The notes: generated by a model from the sequence alone, not told the origin. Positions 1 through 12,716 are shown, counted from the first letter of the stretch. The stretch: 64,000 bases of DNA from Plantago ovata (GCA_028274465.1 CM051458.1:53185253-53249252); one strand, 5' to 3'. Translations and numbers: made by a program.

Positions 1-378
1 CCCCTCCTCTATATAGCCTCCACGCGCGCGCCACCACTGCCGGAGGAATCGCCGCCCCGTCTTCTTGGTCACACAAAGAATATCCTAGCATTCTTCCGAT
101 AGGCTGTTCATCCGTGGATACCAAGGTTGAGGTTCTAGGGGATGGAAACTAACTCTTATTGTCTTGCAGATAATCAGAGTATTGCAGATATCTTCGACTT
201 CGATGAAGGAGAAGATACACAGGATTATTACGAAGGCTTGGAAGCTGCTTTGGAAGTAAGGTTAGTCTTCTAATTGACGTGTTTATATATATACGACATA
301 TACATAATCAATTAACATGTATGTTAAGAAATTTTTTGAAATTCCGCTGCGTACCCTAGGGGTAACTCTGACCGTATT
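1..378 (+). repeat. Copia-type LTR fragment (3' part, cut by window edge)
   Basis: Positions about 60-250 align with the reverse complement of about 16050-16265, which lies in the LTR at 15921-17982. Both share a segment reading PWIPR followed by an acidic stretch, and a TTCCGCTG-containing stretch near the LTR end. A TATA-like CTATATAG lies near position 10. Similarity to the neighbouring Copia begins at about 379 in the middle of its reverse transcriptase, so this LTR meets that element at a truncation point. No primer-binding site follows it. It is probably a truncated or solo LTR. The left limit is outside the window and the right limit is approximate. Confidence 0.6.
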
Positions 379-2764
379 TTCTTACACTTTCTTGAAACCA
401 TTATCCAGCAAGAACTTAGCCAAGGTATCATACCATGCTCTTGGTGCTTGCTTTAGACCATATACAGCTTTCTGAAGCTTGTATACCATCTTGGTTTCTG
501 AGGGAAGTTCAAAGCCAGGGGGTTGTTCTAAGTAGACTTCTTCAGCAAGTGCACCATTCAAGAATGCACTTTTAACATCCATTTGGTAAACAATCAAGTC
601 GTTGTGAGCAGCAAAGGCCAAGAAAAGCCTAATTGCATCCAATCTTGCAACTGGTGCATAAGACTCATCATAGTCCAATCCTTCAGTCTGATAGTAACCT
701 TGAGCAACTAAACGTGCTTTATTTCTTGTTACTTCACCAGACTCATTCAGCTTGTTTCTGAACACCCACTTTGTACCAATAGCTTTCTTGCCTTCAGCAA
801 GTGGTACAAGTTTCCAGACTTTGTTCCTTTCAAATTGATCCAGTTCTTCTTGCATTGCCTTTATCCATTCAGAATGCTTTAAAGCTTCTTCTATGGTTTT
901 AGGTTCAATTTCTGAAACAAAGCAAGAGAACAATGATTCTACTTCTACGACAGTTGCTTCTTCAGCAAGTCCATGAGTAGTAGAAACTTTGGATCTAGTC
1001 ACTTGGCGTTTATCAATATCACCAATCATATCCGTAGAGGGATGATCTCTAATCCATTTATTAACAGGTTTTCTGCTTGTTGGATCTGGATATGTTTGCT
1101 CATCAGCATGTGACTCTTCAGCATGTACTTGTTCAGTACTACTGGGATTTTGTGTCTCTGCTGAGATTGATTCATCAGCAACTTCTTGTTCAGCATTGCT
1201 AGATTGTGGTAGCTCATCAGCAGGCACTGGAGGTTGAATAGTTTCAGCAACTTCCGGAGCAACTGCGTCTTTTGCTGGAAATTCCTTGTCGTGAACTATA
1301 TTTATCTTGTCATGACTTGGGGAGGAGAGTCATTGTCAGAATCATCATTTAGTCCAATTGACTTGATTTGCCTAGCATTAGATTCAGTTCTTTGCTCATG
1401 TATGATTAACTTTTTCATACATTCTGATATTTCTTCTTCAGCAGGCACTCCTTGTGTCTTTTCGTAGAATACAACATGCACTGATTCTTCGATCTTTTGT
1501 GCCTTTTTGTTTTAAACTCTATAAACTTTACTATGCAAGGAGTAACCGAGAAATATCGCTTCGTCTGCCTTTGGTTGAAATGTTCTTAGGTATTCTCTAC
1601 CGTTATTAAGAACAAAACACTTACAACCAAATACTCTTAGATGAGTGATATTAGGAGGCCTTCCAACAAACAATTCATAAGGAGTTTTGTTGTATTCCTT
1701 AGTAATCAAACATCTGTTTTGAGTGTAACAGGCGGTATTAATCGCTTCAACCCAGTAAGCCTCACTTATTTCAGTGTCAGCAAGCATTGTTCTTGCGGCT
1801 TCTTTCAGGGTACGATTCTTCCGTTCAGCAACACCGTTTTGTTGTGGTGTCCTTACTGAAGATAACTGATGTTGTATGCCTTTTGAGGTGCAATACTCAG
1901 TTATGTACTGGTTTACAAACTCAGTACCATGGTCTGTCCTTATGACTTTTACCTTGTCATTTTTCATGACTTCAAGCTTATTCAGCAAGTTAGGTATTTC
2001 AGTCCTAGTTTCAGATTTGTGCTTGTTGAATACTACCCAAGTGAATCTTGAATAGTCATCCACCACGACCAGACCATACTTCTTACCAGCATAGCTTGTT
2101 GAAGAAGATTCAAACAAGTCCATGTGCAAGAGTTCTAAAGGTTTTGTAGTTGACGGTACTGCCTTGTTCTTGAAAGAAGATTTGGTTTGCTTTCCTTGCT
2201 GACATGCATTGCAAACACCATCCTTCTTAAAAGTAACCTTAGGTAATCCAACTACAAGTGCCTTTTTAGACAGCTTATTCAGCGTCTTGAAGTTTAGATG
2301 ACTTGTTCGTTTATGCCATAACCATGCTTTTTCAGCAAGGCAATCGTGATCTGAGACAAGGCATTTTTCAACGATTGCTGAAGCCCAATCTACGGTGTAC
2401 AAGCCTCCTGATCTTCTTGCAATCATAATAACCTTTTTAGTCTCGAAATCTATAAGTTTACATTCATCACTTTTGATTTTGATGAAGTATCATTTGTCAG
2501 CAAACTGACTCATGCTGAAAAGATTAAACTTAAGATTTTTGACATAAAGAACTCCAGTAATGGTAATGCATCCTAACTTCACGTCACCATAGCCTTTGTA
2601 GAACCAGAGCCTCCACCAGCAAACCTTATTGTTGGACTTTTAGACCACCGTCTATAGTTTATAAGGTTATTCTTGTTGCCCATCATGTGATTTCCACAAC
2701 CACTGTCAAAGTGCCAGATTGCATCGTTTGTCTCCGTGGCTGAAGTCTTCACAATCAATAGCAA
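379..2764 (-). pseudogene. Copia pol remnant: protease, integrase, partial reverse transcriptase
   Basis: Protease lies at about 2579-2764 with the catalytic motif DSG in the context WHFDSGCGNHM. Integrase occupies 1512-2426: a zinc-binding HHCC region (WHKRTSH and CNAC), then the DDE residues seen in LHMDLFE, IRTDHGTEF and QQNGVAERKNRTLKE. Reverse transcriptase occupies 382 to about 1000 with [20 protein letters not shown], the first catalytic aspartate in [12 protein letters not shown], and [11 protein letters not shown]. The frame ends in a stop just after DNGFKK, where the family would continue to the YVDD active site. Integrase, the linker and RT are in different frames, so this is a pseudogene. 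In a live copy this polyprotein would act in cytoplasmic virus-like particles and then in nuclear integration. Confidence 0.9.
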
Positions 2765-5187
2765 ACAAGTTAATTATCCAATATTGGATGTCCATTAACA
2801 TGTTCAAGAATGCGTCCAGTGGAAACCCAAGTCTTAAGTTTTTCAACTTTACTTGTTTTCTACTTGCTGAGGAACTAGGAGGTTTTGAGCTGAAAGACTT
2901 TTGATTCGTGCTGATCAAGTCCACTTTCTGATGTGGTGTCTTGCTCGGTTGACCTTTTTGCTGAACATACTTTTCAGTAAGTTCTTTTCTAGCAAGGTTC
3001 CTTCTAGCCCTAGCATTTAGAGTCTTTTCAGAACTCTTAGGCTTGATTTTGTTCATCTCTTTGAAGTATCTTTGCTGACTTTGCTTATACTCGTGAAAAT
3101 GTTGACTTTGCTTGGTTTTGAAACCGAGTCCACTTTTCGGAGAATGCTGAGCTTTTGTGTCAGCAACCTTACTTGATTCAGGTTTTTCAGCAAAGGTCTT
3201 CTGATTACTTTTAGTAATCTTGACTTTTGACTTAACAAATTGCTTTTCAGCAACTTGTTTGGCGGAATGCTTTACAGCATCCATCTTCTTTACAGTTTGC
3301 TTCTCAGCAACCTGTTTTCCTTTCAAAGTCTTGTTACTTTGAGTAGCAACAGCGGGCTTTATGGTCGTAGGTACTTGATTGCATGTTTCAACAACCTTAG
3401 ATTGACCAAACTGATAGAGTTCTGGTTGGCCACTATCAGTAGCACGTACGAAGGAAATCGGTGATTTGTCTTTACTCAAGATTTCTACGTCATCACCTTC
3501 ATACGTTGCACCTAAACCTTCTTTCTGAGATGGATCTCTCAAATAAGAGTTTAGTTCAGTCAGCGTATTACTTGCTTCAGCATAAGATTTGAAATTGATT
3601 TTCATCTTTTTCATCTCTTGAATTTCAGCAAGTAACTTTAGAATTGAGGACTGATATTCTTCCAATTCTAATGCCATTTGAGAATTCTTCTCTGTAGCTT
3701 CAGCAATCAACTTCTTAAGACGCCTTATTTCAGCATCCTTTTCTTCTGTCTCTTCCTTCAGCAAGATATACTTTTCAGTAGTCTGCTTGGTCAGAGTTTC
3801 AGCAATCTGTAGTTTCTCTTGCTGTCTGCTCAGAGTTTTCTCAAATCTTTCGATTTCTCCTTGAATCTTGTCAAGGTCAATCTCGTCTTCACTTTCTGAG
3901 TCTGAGTCAGAGGTAGGATTATTTACCTGACCGGCCATGAGGCAGAACTCGTAATTTGACACATCTGGATAAGCTTCCATAGCTATTCCACAAACTTCTT
4001 TGCCAATCTCTACGTCTAGAGTGGTATCTTCATCGTCAGTGTCTGAGCTTTCATCCTCACTGTCTTCGGAGCTAGTATCAATGCACAATGCATCGATTTT
4101 TGCTTGAAGCTTCTTCTTTTCTTCAGCAATAAAAGCTCTTTTGAACTTCTTCTTCTTTTCAGCAGATTTGCCTTTCAGCAAAGGGAAATTTGCTTAGAAG
4201 TGTCCAGGCTTTTTGCAGTAAAAGCAGAGATCATTTCCGACTGCTGGTTCTTCTGATGAGGTTGCTTGCTGAGCTTGCTTGTTCAGCGAGCTAGTCTCAT
4301 TCTTGTACTTATGGTAGTTGTTACCAAGATGCTTTTTCAGCTTCTCTTTTGCTTTTCGCCTTTCAAGTTCCTTACTAATGAATTTCTTCATGTTTTTGAC
4401 AACTAAAGAGTTTTCATCAGCAGGCTCTTTATCATTCTTCTTTTCAGAAGATGACGGCTTTGGCAAGAGCAATGTTTTGTGATTTTTCAGCAAACACATT
4501 TTCTCTTTGCTTTGTCTCGTAGTTGACAGTAGCAAGATGAGAGAACAACTCTGTTGGTGTAATGTCTGGCATTCCTTGATTGTAGTAGAAGTTCTGAGTG
4601 TGGATCCATTCTTGATTCAGACTTCTGATGATGGTTTTCACCTTCTCAGAATCTGAGTAAAGATTTCCAACACCCAAGGCTGCCATTTCACTAACAAGAG
4701 TTGTGAATCTAAAGTCCAAGTCTTCCAGTGACTCGTTTGTACCTTGTTTAAAGTTCTGGAACATTAATTTCAGCACTTCAAGTTTGTTTTCCTTGGTTTT
4801 GTCAGATCCAGCACAAAGATCTTGAACCATTTTCCAAGCTTCCTTAGCAGTTTTAGCACCCCACAGTTTGCACTGTATGGTATCCGGAGTTGATCGAATG
4901 ATGATGTTTCTTGCTTGGCCATCAAGACGGAATCTCTTAGCTTCGTCGGAAGTCCATTCCTCTCATGGTTTTGGAACAACGGTATCAACCGGTTCGCCTA
5001 AGATAGTTTCCTTTCCAGCTTCAGTGGTTTTGTGAGGAAAACTTCTTTCAACCTTAGTGATCTTGATAGGTCCATCATTATTGACAGTAACCATCTCATC
5101 ACTAATGGCCTCAAGATGTAGCATCATGTTGTTTCGCCATTTTTCGTAGTTTTCCAGCTTCAGCGAGGGAGCGTCTCCTAAAGACAT
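2765..5187 (-). pseudogene. Copia gag remnant (nucleocapsid, CCHC zinc knuckle)
   Basis: The start MSLGDAPSLKLENYEKW matches the better-preserved copy at 35146. A CGA/AGA-type arginine codon has become TGA near 4963, and further frame changes split the N-terminal half into three overlapping frames (4444-5187). The zinc knuckle begins CFYCKKPGHF at about 4194-4230, but the frame is interrupted just after it. The long 2706-4181 frame then encodes an acidic, coiled-coil-like region (repeated E/K/L heptads) and a basic C-terminal tail rich in K, S and Q. The tail runs towards the protease frame. Gag normally forms the particle shell and binds the element's RNA. This copy cannot make a full-length product. 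Confidence 0.88.
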
Positions 5188-5285
5188 CCTGTCAGCAAAG
5201 CACTACCAAACTGATCAAGTGAGAGTTATTTACGGAAAGCACGTAAGGGGATCTAGGTTTAGTGCTGAAGGCTAAAGAACCTCCA

Positions 5286-5297
5286 GCTCTGATACCA
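5286..5297 (-). promoter_or_regulatory. Primer-binding site, initiator tRNA-Met type
   Basis: On the minus strand the sequence is TGGTATCAGAGC, the standard complement of the 3' end of plant initiator tRNA-Met, two bases inside the LTR boundary at 5300. It fixes the element's orientation and the inner LTR edge. Copia elements use this site to start minus-strand cDNA synthesis. Confidence 0.9.
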
Positions 5298-5299
5298 CA

Positions 5300-6748
5300 T
5301 GTTGGTCCCTTTAAACAACAAGAAAAGACTAGAGGGGGGGGTGAATAGTCTTTTCAAACATTCGTCGTTTAAAAACATTCTCAGCAAGTACTTATTACTT
5401 TTCAGTAATGAGTTTGCTGATACTTAACTTTCTCAGCAAGCGCAAGTTACTTCTCAGTAACTAGGTTTGCTGATACTTAAAATCAGAGAGCGGAAGTCTT
5501 TGATACAATAAGTGCTTTTTCAGTGAATGATAGTTTCAACAAGTGATGTGAGTGACTGTGTACAGATAGATATGCTTTGCTGAAAACTAAGTACAGTAAG
5601 AAAATCACACAAACACTTTTATAGTGGTATCTGAGAGTGGCGTAATCTCTCAACTAATCCACTTTGTCCTTTCTAGGACTGAATCCACTAAGATAAGATT
5701 GAGGTTCCTTACAACACCTATCTAGAGCGATTCAAACAGAAACCAAAGCACACTTGCTTCGTCTCCAACCTAACTAGAGAACGTAACCTTGTTCTCCACC
5801 AAACTTGGTACTTTTAATCAGCAACACTATGCTTGATTAAGTTCTCCCTGAATATCACGCCTGAAAGGGTGTATTTTCAGTTAGAGAGGTTTGCGATGAG
5901 ATAACTTAATTATAACTTATTCAGTTACAACAAGTAATCTAAGAAACAAAACTTTGAATGCTTTGCAGTAAACAACTTTGATTGTTTCTGGTGTCAAGAC
6001 TTGTTCTTGTTCGAAAGAAAGAAAGAACACTTAACTAATTTCTTAGTCGTGTACATTCTACTTCTTCACAAGTAGCTTTTTCAAGCTTTAAGTCTTGGAA
6101 CGGATCAATGGCAGTAAAGAGTATTGAAGGGTATGTGAGTTTAAGCACAAGTGAGAGTATGATCATGTTGTTGACACACTTCAACTCTTTGCCGGATGAC
6201 CTCTATTTATAGTGAAATAAGGAGCCGTTTGAATTTCAAATTCTAAGGCTTTTGTTCCTTAAAATGTCACTATCTTGCTTTTGTACTTTCAGCAGCGTCC
6301 TTGTTTGTCTTCTAGTCTTCATGTCCTTCGCGTGCATGCTTTGCATTTAATGCTCTTTTGAATAAAATTCAAACAGTAACATTGGAGCGCAAATACAAGT
6401 ACTTTCAACAAGAGGTCACAAATGTTCATCAGCAAGTGGTCAGTCTCAGTTTCAGCAAGCACAACCTACTCTGTCGTTCAGATTTTCACTTATGCAATGC
6501 TGTTGCTGAAGTTTCCACTTTCTGAGCAACATGTGCCTTTGTAGATACCAGTCTTCAGAAATCTTCTAGTCTTCAGTCTTCGAAATCTTCAAGTTTCTGA
6601 GCGGTTCTAAATGCTTCAATAGTTTGTTTGTAAAAACAAAGTACATCATCAGCAAATGCTTCAATAGGTTGTATTTCTTTTCAGAAAACAAGATACATCA
6701 TAAGCGGTAAAACCAACCTATCTAGCACCTACTCTAAGTCATCAGCAA
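5300..6748 (-). repeat. 5' LTR of SIRE-like Copia copy 1 (outer end missing)
   Basis: It begins TGTTGGTCCC on the plus strand and aligns almost base for base with the LTRs at 20117-30050 (interrupted) and 35251-36827. Similarity ends near 6748, about 90-100 bp before the expected terminus. A minus-strand TATA box (CTATAAATAGAGG) lies at about 6201-6213, placing the promoter in the outer half. The motif TCAGCAA, or its complement, recurs many times. Confidence 0.88.
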
Positions 6749-7094
6749 CCCATGCATATGACAGATGCGGTCCGGAAACTAATGGGTTCCGCCTACCCAT
6801 ACAATAAAAGCGGACTAATGATATTTAAATACAATATTTAAATATTAAATTGCTCATTTAGACATTCAATACATGTGATACAACCAAGTTGGAGCATATA
6901 AGTAGTTGTTGTGGATTATTATCATTATATGTAAGTGAAAATCTAATTAATAAATTCTCTAAGAATTTTCAAAACATTTAAAACAAGTTTAAGAATAATA
7001 TAATCTTCCAAAGCATTACATTACTATTAAAATGTAGTTTATAAACTATTTATAAACTAACAAACATGTTACTAAATATTATAAACTTATATTT
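6749..7094. other. AT-rich gap, no gene seen
   Basis: There is no open frame of note and no similarity to the flanking Copia LTR. The last three bases (TTT) are the target-site duplication of the CACTA element that follows. It may be remnant retrotransposon DNA, but nothing recognisable supports that. Confidence 0.5.
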
Positions 7095-7320
7095 CACTAC
7101 AAGAAAACACCCAAATAGAGACGGATGAATAGTGATCCGTCGCAAAATAGCGACGGATCGGTAATTTTAGCAACGGATGCAAATCTGACCGGTATTTAGC
7201 GACGGATAAATTTATCCGTCTCTAAAATAGAGACGGGTGAGTCCATCCGTCGCTAATTTAGAGACAGATGGACTCATCCGTCTCTATTTTAGAGACGGAT
7301 AAATTTATCCGTCTCTATTT
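7095..7320. repeat. CACTA left subterminal repeat array
   Basis: Direct and inverted copies of GACGGAT and ATCCGTC spaced 10-40 bp apart follow the terminal CACTACAAGAAAA. In CACTA elements such arrays bind the element's TNPA-type protein. The matching array is at 14602-14870. Confidence 0.82.
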
Positions 7321-7324
7321 ATAA

Positions 7325-7693
7325 TTGACTAAAAAAAAAGAAAAAAAAATTAAAAAAGAAAGGAAAAAACAACCCAGATCTGAACTGAGATCAGATCGAT
7401 TCCTCCCCTCCATTGAATTATTCTCCCACCATCCACCACCACCCTTATCCACCGGCGCCGTCACCCACCATCGATCCCACCCACCCAACTGGCACCATCT
7501 TCCACCTCGAATCAGCCGCGCATCTATTCCCACTCCACCGGTATTTAGTGACTTCTCCTCACCCACCATTGACCGGCTCATCCACCGCCGTCCATCCTAC
7601 TTGCAGCCTCCGGTACTCCTAACAACCGAAGAGCCCTCAACTTCACTCTATTCATCTCAATCCTACTCAATCAATCAAGAAGAGGTAATTTAA
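7325..7693 (+). CDS. Unrecognised exon-like frame inside the CACTA
   Basis: This is a 122-codon open frame. It begins with a lysine-rich run from an A-rich tract and continues as a proline/histidine/serine-rich segment (HHPPPPLSTG and similar), with much higher GC than its surroundings. A donor-like GAGGTAATTT lies at the 3' end, so it could be the 5' exon and leader of a transcript continuing towards 8040 and then 14000. It could be a captured host 5' leader or just a transposon leader region; I recognise no family. The opposite strand is also open, so coding status is weak. Confidence 0.3.
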   Translation: MTKKKEKKIKKERKKQPRSELRSDRFLPSIELFSHHPPPPLSTGAVTHHRSHPPNWHHLPPRISRASIPTPPVFSDFSSPTIDRLIHRRPSYLQPPVLLTTEEPSTSLYSSQSYSINQEEVI

Positions 7694-8389
7694 TTAAACC
7701 TAACTTTTGGGAATTTTTAATTTTTTGTAATTTGTTTTCACTTCTTTGCTTATTGGGTATGTGATGTGTATCTGAACTCGAGTTGTTGCGGGATAGCATG
7801 TTTAATCTCGGGTAGGCTGTAGTATTTGATAGTAATTAGGTAAATTAAGATAGCCCCATGTATTTATGCATTGCAAGTGTTTGATAATATGCCTAGGTGC
7901 TATAACTTGCTAATTTTTTAGTTACTTCTAAGGAAATGACATTTGAACGTTGATAATGGAGTTCGATTATTGTATATAATATGGAAAAGAGTTGGTAATG
8001 TTGATAATGCACTATCAGCAAGTTTCCAATTCAATGACTCAGGTAAATAGCACTACACTACTATGCTCATTTTCAAGATTTACTTCGCTGAGACTTACAA
8101 GTTCCATCCTTGTGGGGAAAAAAATTCAGATTGCTATTTCTGGATTCCTCTGTATGCCTCTGCTTGTATCATCAACTTCTTCAACGGGTGACAAGATAGG
8201 TGTATCACAAGCTTCATGGCTATGCTACCAAATCCAACCAGCATAGGATTGTGAAAACTCCAAGTAATCATCCCTATAGTCAATTGCTTAGTCTTGTTAG
8301 CTGTGCATGTGTTATTGTCTTCTTTTTTCTACGACATTTATAATTAACTTCATAATATCTATAAATAGAGGGACTGAAGTGTGTGGTAA

Positions 8390-9643
8390 TGATGGTCACG
8401 AATTTGTCAGACTCGATTAATCAAATAAATTTATTATTTAGCCAAAGGTAATTCACAACTACAACGAAAACCGTAGTGTAGCAGTAGAATAACCTCGAGT
8501 GTCGATCTCTAAGGACTATAACTAGCTTTATCAAATCTAATTTAGACTATAAAAACAGCAGACGATATAGCAAAGGTTTTTCTTAACATATAATGGAGAT
8601 TGGTGATAGTATGGTCCTTCAAAGCATAACGGGTTAATAATCATGCGTAAATTCCTCGGTTTTGCATGGAGATCTTTGATCAATGAATTGTCCTGTTGTA
8701 ATTATCAAACACTACGAAGATATAGATTTAAATAGGTCAAGACTAATGAATTGTCCAGTTGTGCATAATAATTAATCAACAATACGAAGATAGAGATTTG
8801 GATGATCAAAGAAATAAAGCAATAACACGGAGTATAATGCACGATATAGCCATTAGCATAATTATCAACCCTTCGCTAATAATTCACATACTATCACCAA
8901 CGAGAAGTTTAGCTTACTCATAGTTGTCATGCAATCAACATAAATCATAGAAGAAAATATGTTGAAAGATATATAATAATAAGTAGAAAAACTGTAAGAT
9001 ACAATGTTACCGAAGGTTGTCAATCTCCGAAGAATCGCGATCTTACAAGCTCCAAACTGCTATGAAAAAGTATCTCCTAAGCTATGAACCCCCAGAACAG
9101 GCTCTGGGAAGTTCCTACCTAAAACTACAGAGAAAGGTGAGAGAATAGGTCTGGAAAAGTATGAAAATCGGAGAAAAACTGAGAACCTATATATAGGCCT
9201 CGAAATAGTGTGGGGCGAAGGGCCCCACACACCGGGCGATTCGCCTGGTGTGGGGCGATTCGCCCCACATCCCGGGCGATTCGTCCGGGAGTAATTTTCG
9301 GGAATTTACACGTTTTCGACGCGTTTTTGGATTTCTTCCCCTTTTCGGACTCGGTTTCTGACTTCTAGTGGCCTTCTAACCTCCAGATTCGACCCCTAGA
9401 CTTCAAATCCTATCCGGAAACCTTCAGATACTCCAATTAGGCTTCTGGAACACCAATTCCTTGTCAACTTCAATATAATTGCCCGGAAATTCTCGTTTTT
9501 CAACCAAAACCTGTAAAATAAACACTAATGGGAAACGTGACACTATTCTAATAAAATGCACTAAAATATAGCTAAATTAACATAGAGGATAGCTAAAATA
9601 GGTGAAAAAGATCTAAATGAAAGTGTAAAATACACATTCATCA
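8390..9643 (-). repeat. 3' LTR of TR-GAG-1
   Basis: It is nearly identical to 12720-13972. A minus-strand TATA box (CCTATATATAGG) is at about 9186-9198. Immediately upstream of it in transcription sense is a GC-rich cluster of GGGCGAATCGCCC-type palindromes (about 9211-9290). The polypurine tract (GGTTTGGGGAGTT on the minus strand) abuts the inner edge at 9644-9656. Confidence 0.93.
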
Positions 9644-11139
9644 AACTCCCCAAACCGAACCTTTGCTTGTCCTCAAGCAACTAAGCTAGACTCTAATGCA
9701 AAAAACAATGCAACACACAAAATGGAGTCTCATGCCAAATAAAATGAACTAATCTACTGAATCTATCAAAAAACATATGAACAAAAACCATATAAATCAA
9801 AACATGAATATAGGTTGAAGAATGCCTCGATTGACTCATACACATCCACATAAGCACTTATGTCAAGACAAGATAGTCTCTCGTAACATTCTCTACCTGG
9901 ACCTAGTCAGTGACGACGTAATGAAACATGTTAAGATACGAATGGTTGTCCCGTGCCTATGAAACTGAGGACTTACTACTGTTCACCAAGTTTAAGACTT
10001 TCCCTCAAAGAGTTCGAACTAGTACTGGCTCTCATCAAACGAAGGAGGGTTCCCTATAAAAGATAACACTCCCATATTCTATCCATCTCTCAAGCAAAGT
10101 CTTAAGCTATTCACCACTTCCTGAATGGCAGGACGAGGGTGGTCTAGAACAGATGGCACTCAAAAACAAAAGACAAAAAATAGAAAATTACAACAAGATT
10201 ACGAACATTACAAGAATTGGAAAATGAGACACAACACTTTGCTAAACTGCTATTTGGCTTTTTTTTGGACCCTTCTTTGCTTTTTTGGGGTCTTTTCCTT
10301 TTTTTTCTTTTTTTTCTTTCCAGTTTCTTTTTTTTTTCTTTTTTCCTGGAATTTTTCTTTCTTTTTTTCTATTTTTTTAACCAGCAGTAGCACAACGAAA
10401 AGAGAAACAAAAAATGACAAACGACTTCCCCAAAACTATTCGAAAGAATAGGTTGGAGTACAAAATTTACGAGAAAGGAAAAATAAACTCACAACACAGA
10501 AATGAAAAACGAAAAACAAGTCTACGATGGTGTAACCCCCTCCCCAAACCTATTCGAAAGAATAGGTTATAAACAAAGGATCACACAACCTCACACTACC
10601 TCCTTCCTAGGCATTTAGCAATCTCAAAGCATGGTGAAGACTTGTTGCCTCTTAGGTACATAATTACTCGGGAAAACAACCATAAGACCCTAACATGCAT
10701 CATCCTATTATAAAGGCCTTCGTGAACCGCAGTAGAGAAAACACCCCTAAGTGATGTCGAGACTACCAAGCTTAACTAAGTGCAGTACATGAATGTGACA
10801 AGCCAAGCGAGAAAAACCTCAAACAAATTCATAGAGATGAAGCATATGATTAATGGCATAGTTAGTTGATCTACCCAATAAAAAAGTTCAAAAAAATTCG
10901 GCAATAAACTCCATATAAAACATGCAAGACTATCCTAGGTTGAATGAAGTGAATGCAACCTAAAAACTAAGAAAGCAGTAAACGTGCAAATGCAAATGCA
11001 AATAAAGAACAAGACTATCCTACTCAACATCACAAAGCCAAACAATACTTAACATCATGGTTCACATCCCATCCCCCTGATGAAACTTAAGCTAGTCCCT
11101 AGCAAAAGAGAATGAGTAAATAAAAAGTGATACTAGATG
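9644..11139 (-). other. Conserved non-coding 3' half of TR-GAG-1
   Basis: There is no coding frame. The region is recognisably shared with 22248-23600, 48410-49760 and, inverted, 55190-56646. It holds a long pyrimidine/purine tract (about 10250-10380), two hairpins of the form CCTATTC-loop-GAATAGG (10436-10452 and 10549-10566), and polypurine-tract-like GGTTTGGGGAGGGGG next to the second. Conservation without coding potential suggests cis functions such as packaging, plus-strand priming or 3' processing; this is inferred. Confidence 0.75.
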
Positions 11140-12475
11140 TTACCGAACGGTTTGGCCTCGGTCGGCTGAGTATTCAAGAATGCCTCCCCACGGTGGCCGC
11201 CATTCTCTTGGTCCGATGTAGCAAAGAGGCCTAGGGAGCTTCAAAGATCTCACCATGGTGAATGGACTGGTTTGCCTTGCAGGTATATCCAATAAAGACT
11301 TCATCAATAGGAGGACATTCACTTTGACTTCATCGAGGTGCTTGTTTAGTGGTGGCTCCTGTGTATCTTGCTTGTCAAGCTTTCCACCTCGGAGGAGTAG
11401 ATTCACCTCTTTGTACTCAAGAACCTCAGTAGTAACGGAAGGAAGTGGCTTTGGATTGATGCGAATGTCTGTGAGTAAAGAAACAGGGGAGTTGGTGTCG
11501 TCCAGCTCACTGGTCATGGGAGGCGGTTGGGCGACTCGCCCCCCACCTCCAGGGGGCGTCGCCTTCCAATCCTTTCTCCTCTTCAAGTTTTCGAAACTCT
11601 TCCACTTCAGCACAATTTAACAAGCTGAATTCTTCCGTAAGATGCTCAGTTACTTCAACTTCTTCAACAACTTTTGCTATACGAAGGTCATCTTCAACTT
11701 GCTCGGCATGTGCGATTTCATCTTCCTCACTGATTTCTTCGACTTCAAAATACTCCTCGGATGAGCTTCCTGCTTCACCTCGATCTACTTCCTTTGCGGT
11801 GATGTGAATTGGTATGACCTCATCAGATTGTGTTGAACCTCTGGCGTACTTACGGAGGACTTCTTCTGCCTCGTCGACCGTACATTCTCCCAGACCGCCG
11901 CTCAACCGATCCACTCTAAGTCATTCCTCTTCACGAAGTCCACCAACGAAGCACCAAATCAACTCCCCATCTTCGAAACGGTGATGGGGGCACTCACGTT
12001 TATACATCTCAAAACGTTCGTAGGCGTCACAAAACTGCTCATACTCTCCTTGCTCGAAATACTGGATCCTATCACGTAAGGCAATCGTCTCATGATAAGG
12101 CATGAACCGCGCCAAGAACTCCTCTACTACTTGGCCCCAAGTTTTCAGCGATCCTGGTTCTAACCTTGCAATCCAACGCCTCGGCTCATACCCAAGAGCA
12201 AAACAAAATAGTTTCCTGCACAATTGGTCCTTAGTAAACCCTTCTGCTGGAATTCTTTCCATTTCCTCCTCATAGGATCGAATGAAACTCCATGGGTCCA
12301 TCCCTACTCCATCTTCGTACCTTGGTAAGTACTTCACCATGGACTCCGTCACCTCATACCTCCTTAACTCGTCTTCCAGGTATATGGATGATCCTCTCCT
12401 CACCTGCGAGAATTGGGGTGTCATGCGAGCGCGCATGGACATCATACATGTATGTCTGTAGTAAGAGTAACTCAA
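11140..12475 (-). pseudogene. TR-GAG-1 gag, interrupted by a stop and a frameshift
   Basis: Codons from 12475 encode a retrotransposon-gag-like domain: WSFIRSYEEEMERIP, then WGQVVEEFLARFMPYHE, then a YERFEMYKRECPHH segment. This matches the helical core of plant Gypsy gag. An in-frame TGA lies at about 11921 (after GGLREEE), and the frame continues to 11507 as a strongly acidic region. A further frame change leads to 11613-11140, where a proline-rich stretch is followed by an unrecognised tail. There is no CCHC zinc knuckle and no protease. Methionine codons within the first 20 residues also allow a later start (MRARMTPQF). The product, if any, would be a short capsid-like protein. Confidence 0.75.
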
Positions 12476-12698
12476 AACTAAAAATTAGTTCTATTAGCGT
12501 AATCAAACACAATATAACCAAAAATTTCGAGAGCACAAACACGCAAGGTAACCAAGATCAGATTAGATGAATTTACTAAAGAAGATAGGAGGAAAGAAAT
12601 AGGGCAAGAAAGTGAAATTTCTGAGAGACAATCCAAGAGCTGTTCTGAGAATTGTATGCTGACAATATAAATAAATTAAACAGAAAAAAGGAGTATAG

Positions 12699-12716
12699 TC
12701 CCCGGCAACGGCGCCA
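12699..12716 (-). promoter_or_regulatory. Primer-binding site, tRNA-Asp type
   Basis: The minus strand reads TGGCGCCGTTGCCGGGGA, an 18-nt complement of the plant tRNA-Asp 3' end, three bases inside the 5' LTR. It fixes the element's orientation as minus. Confidence 0.92.

Larger units (their letters stand above)
379..6748 (-). mobile_element. SIRE-like Ty1/Copia retrotransposon copy 1, truncated at both ends
   Basis: Reading right to left there is a 5' LTR (5300-6748), a tRNA-iMet primer-binding site, a broken gag, protease, integrase and the first part of reverse transcriptase. This gag-PR-IN-RT order is diagnostic of Copia. The RT, long LTR and large lysine-rich gag resemble the SIRE/Maximus lineage. 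The element stops at about 379 before the YVDD box and RNase H, so the 3' end and 3' LTR are lost. The LTR also lacks its outer end: it diverges from the copies at 20117 and 35251 after about 6748. No target-site duplication can be found. Frameshifts and stops make it non-functional. Confidence 0.88.

Noticed and set aside
10125..10451. Frame rich in phenylalanine inside TR-GAG-1, and similar lysine- or phenylalanine-rich frames near 22757, 22839, 48903 and 55870
   Set aside because: They come from the conserved purine/pyrimidine tract in the non-coding half of the TR-GAG elements; different copies are open in different frames.
12699..12716. tRNA-Asp 3' sequence as a possible tRNA gene
   Set aside because: Only the 18-nt primer-binding complement is present, next to an LTR.
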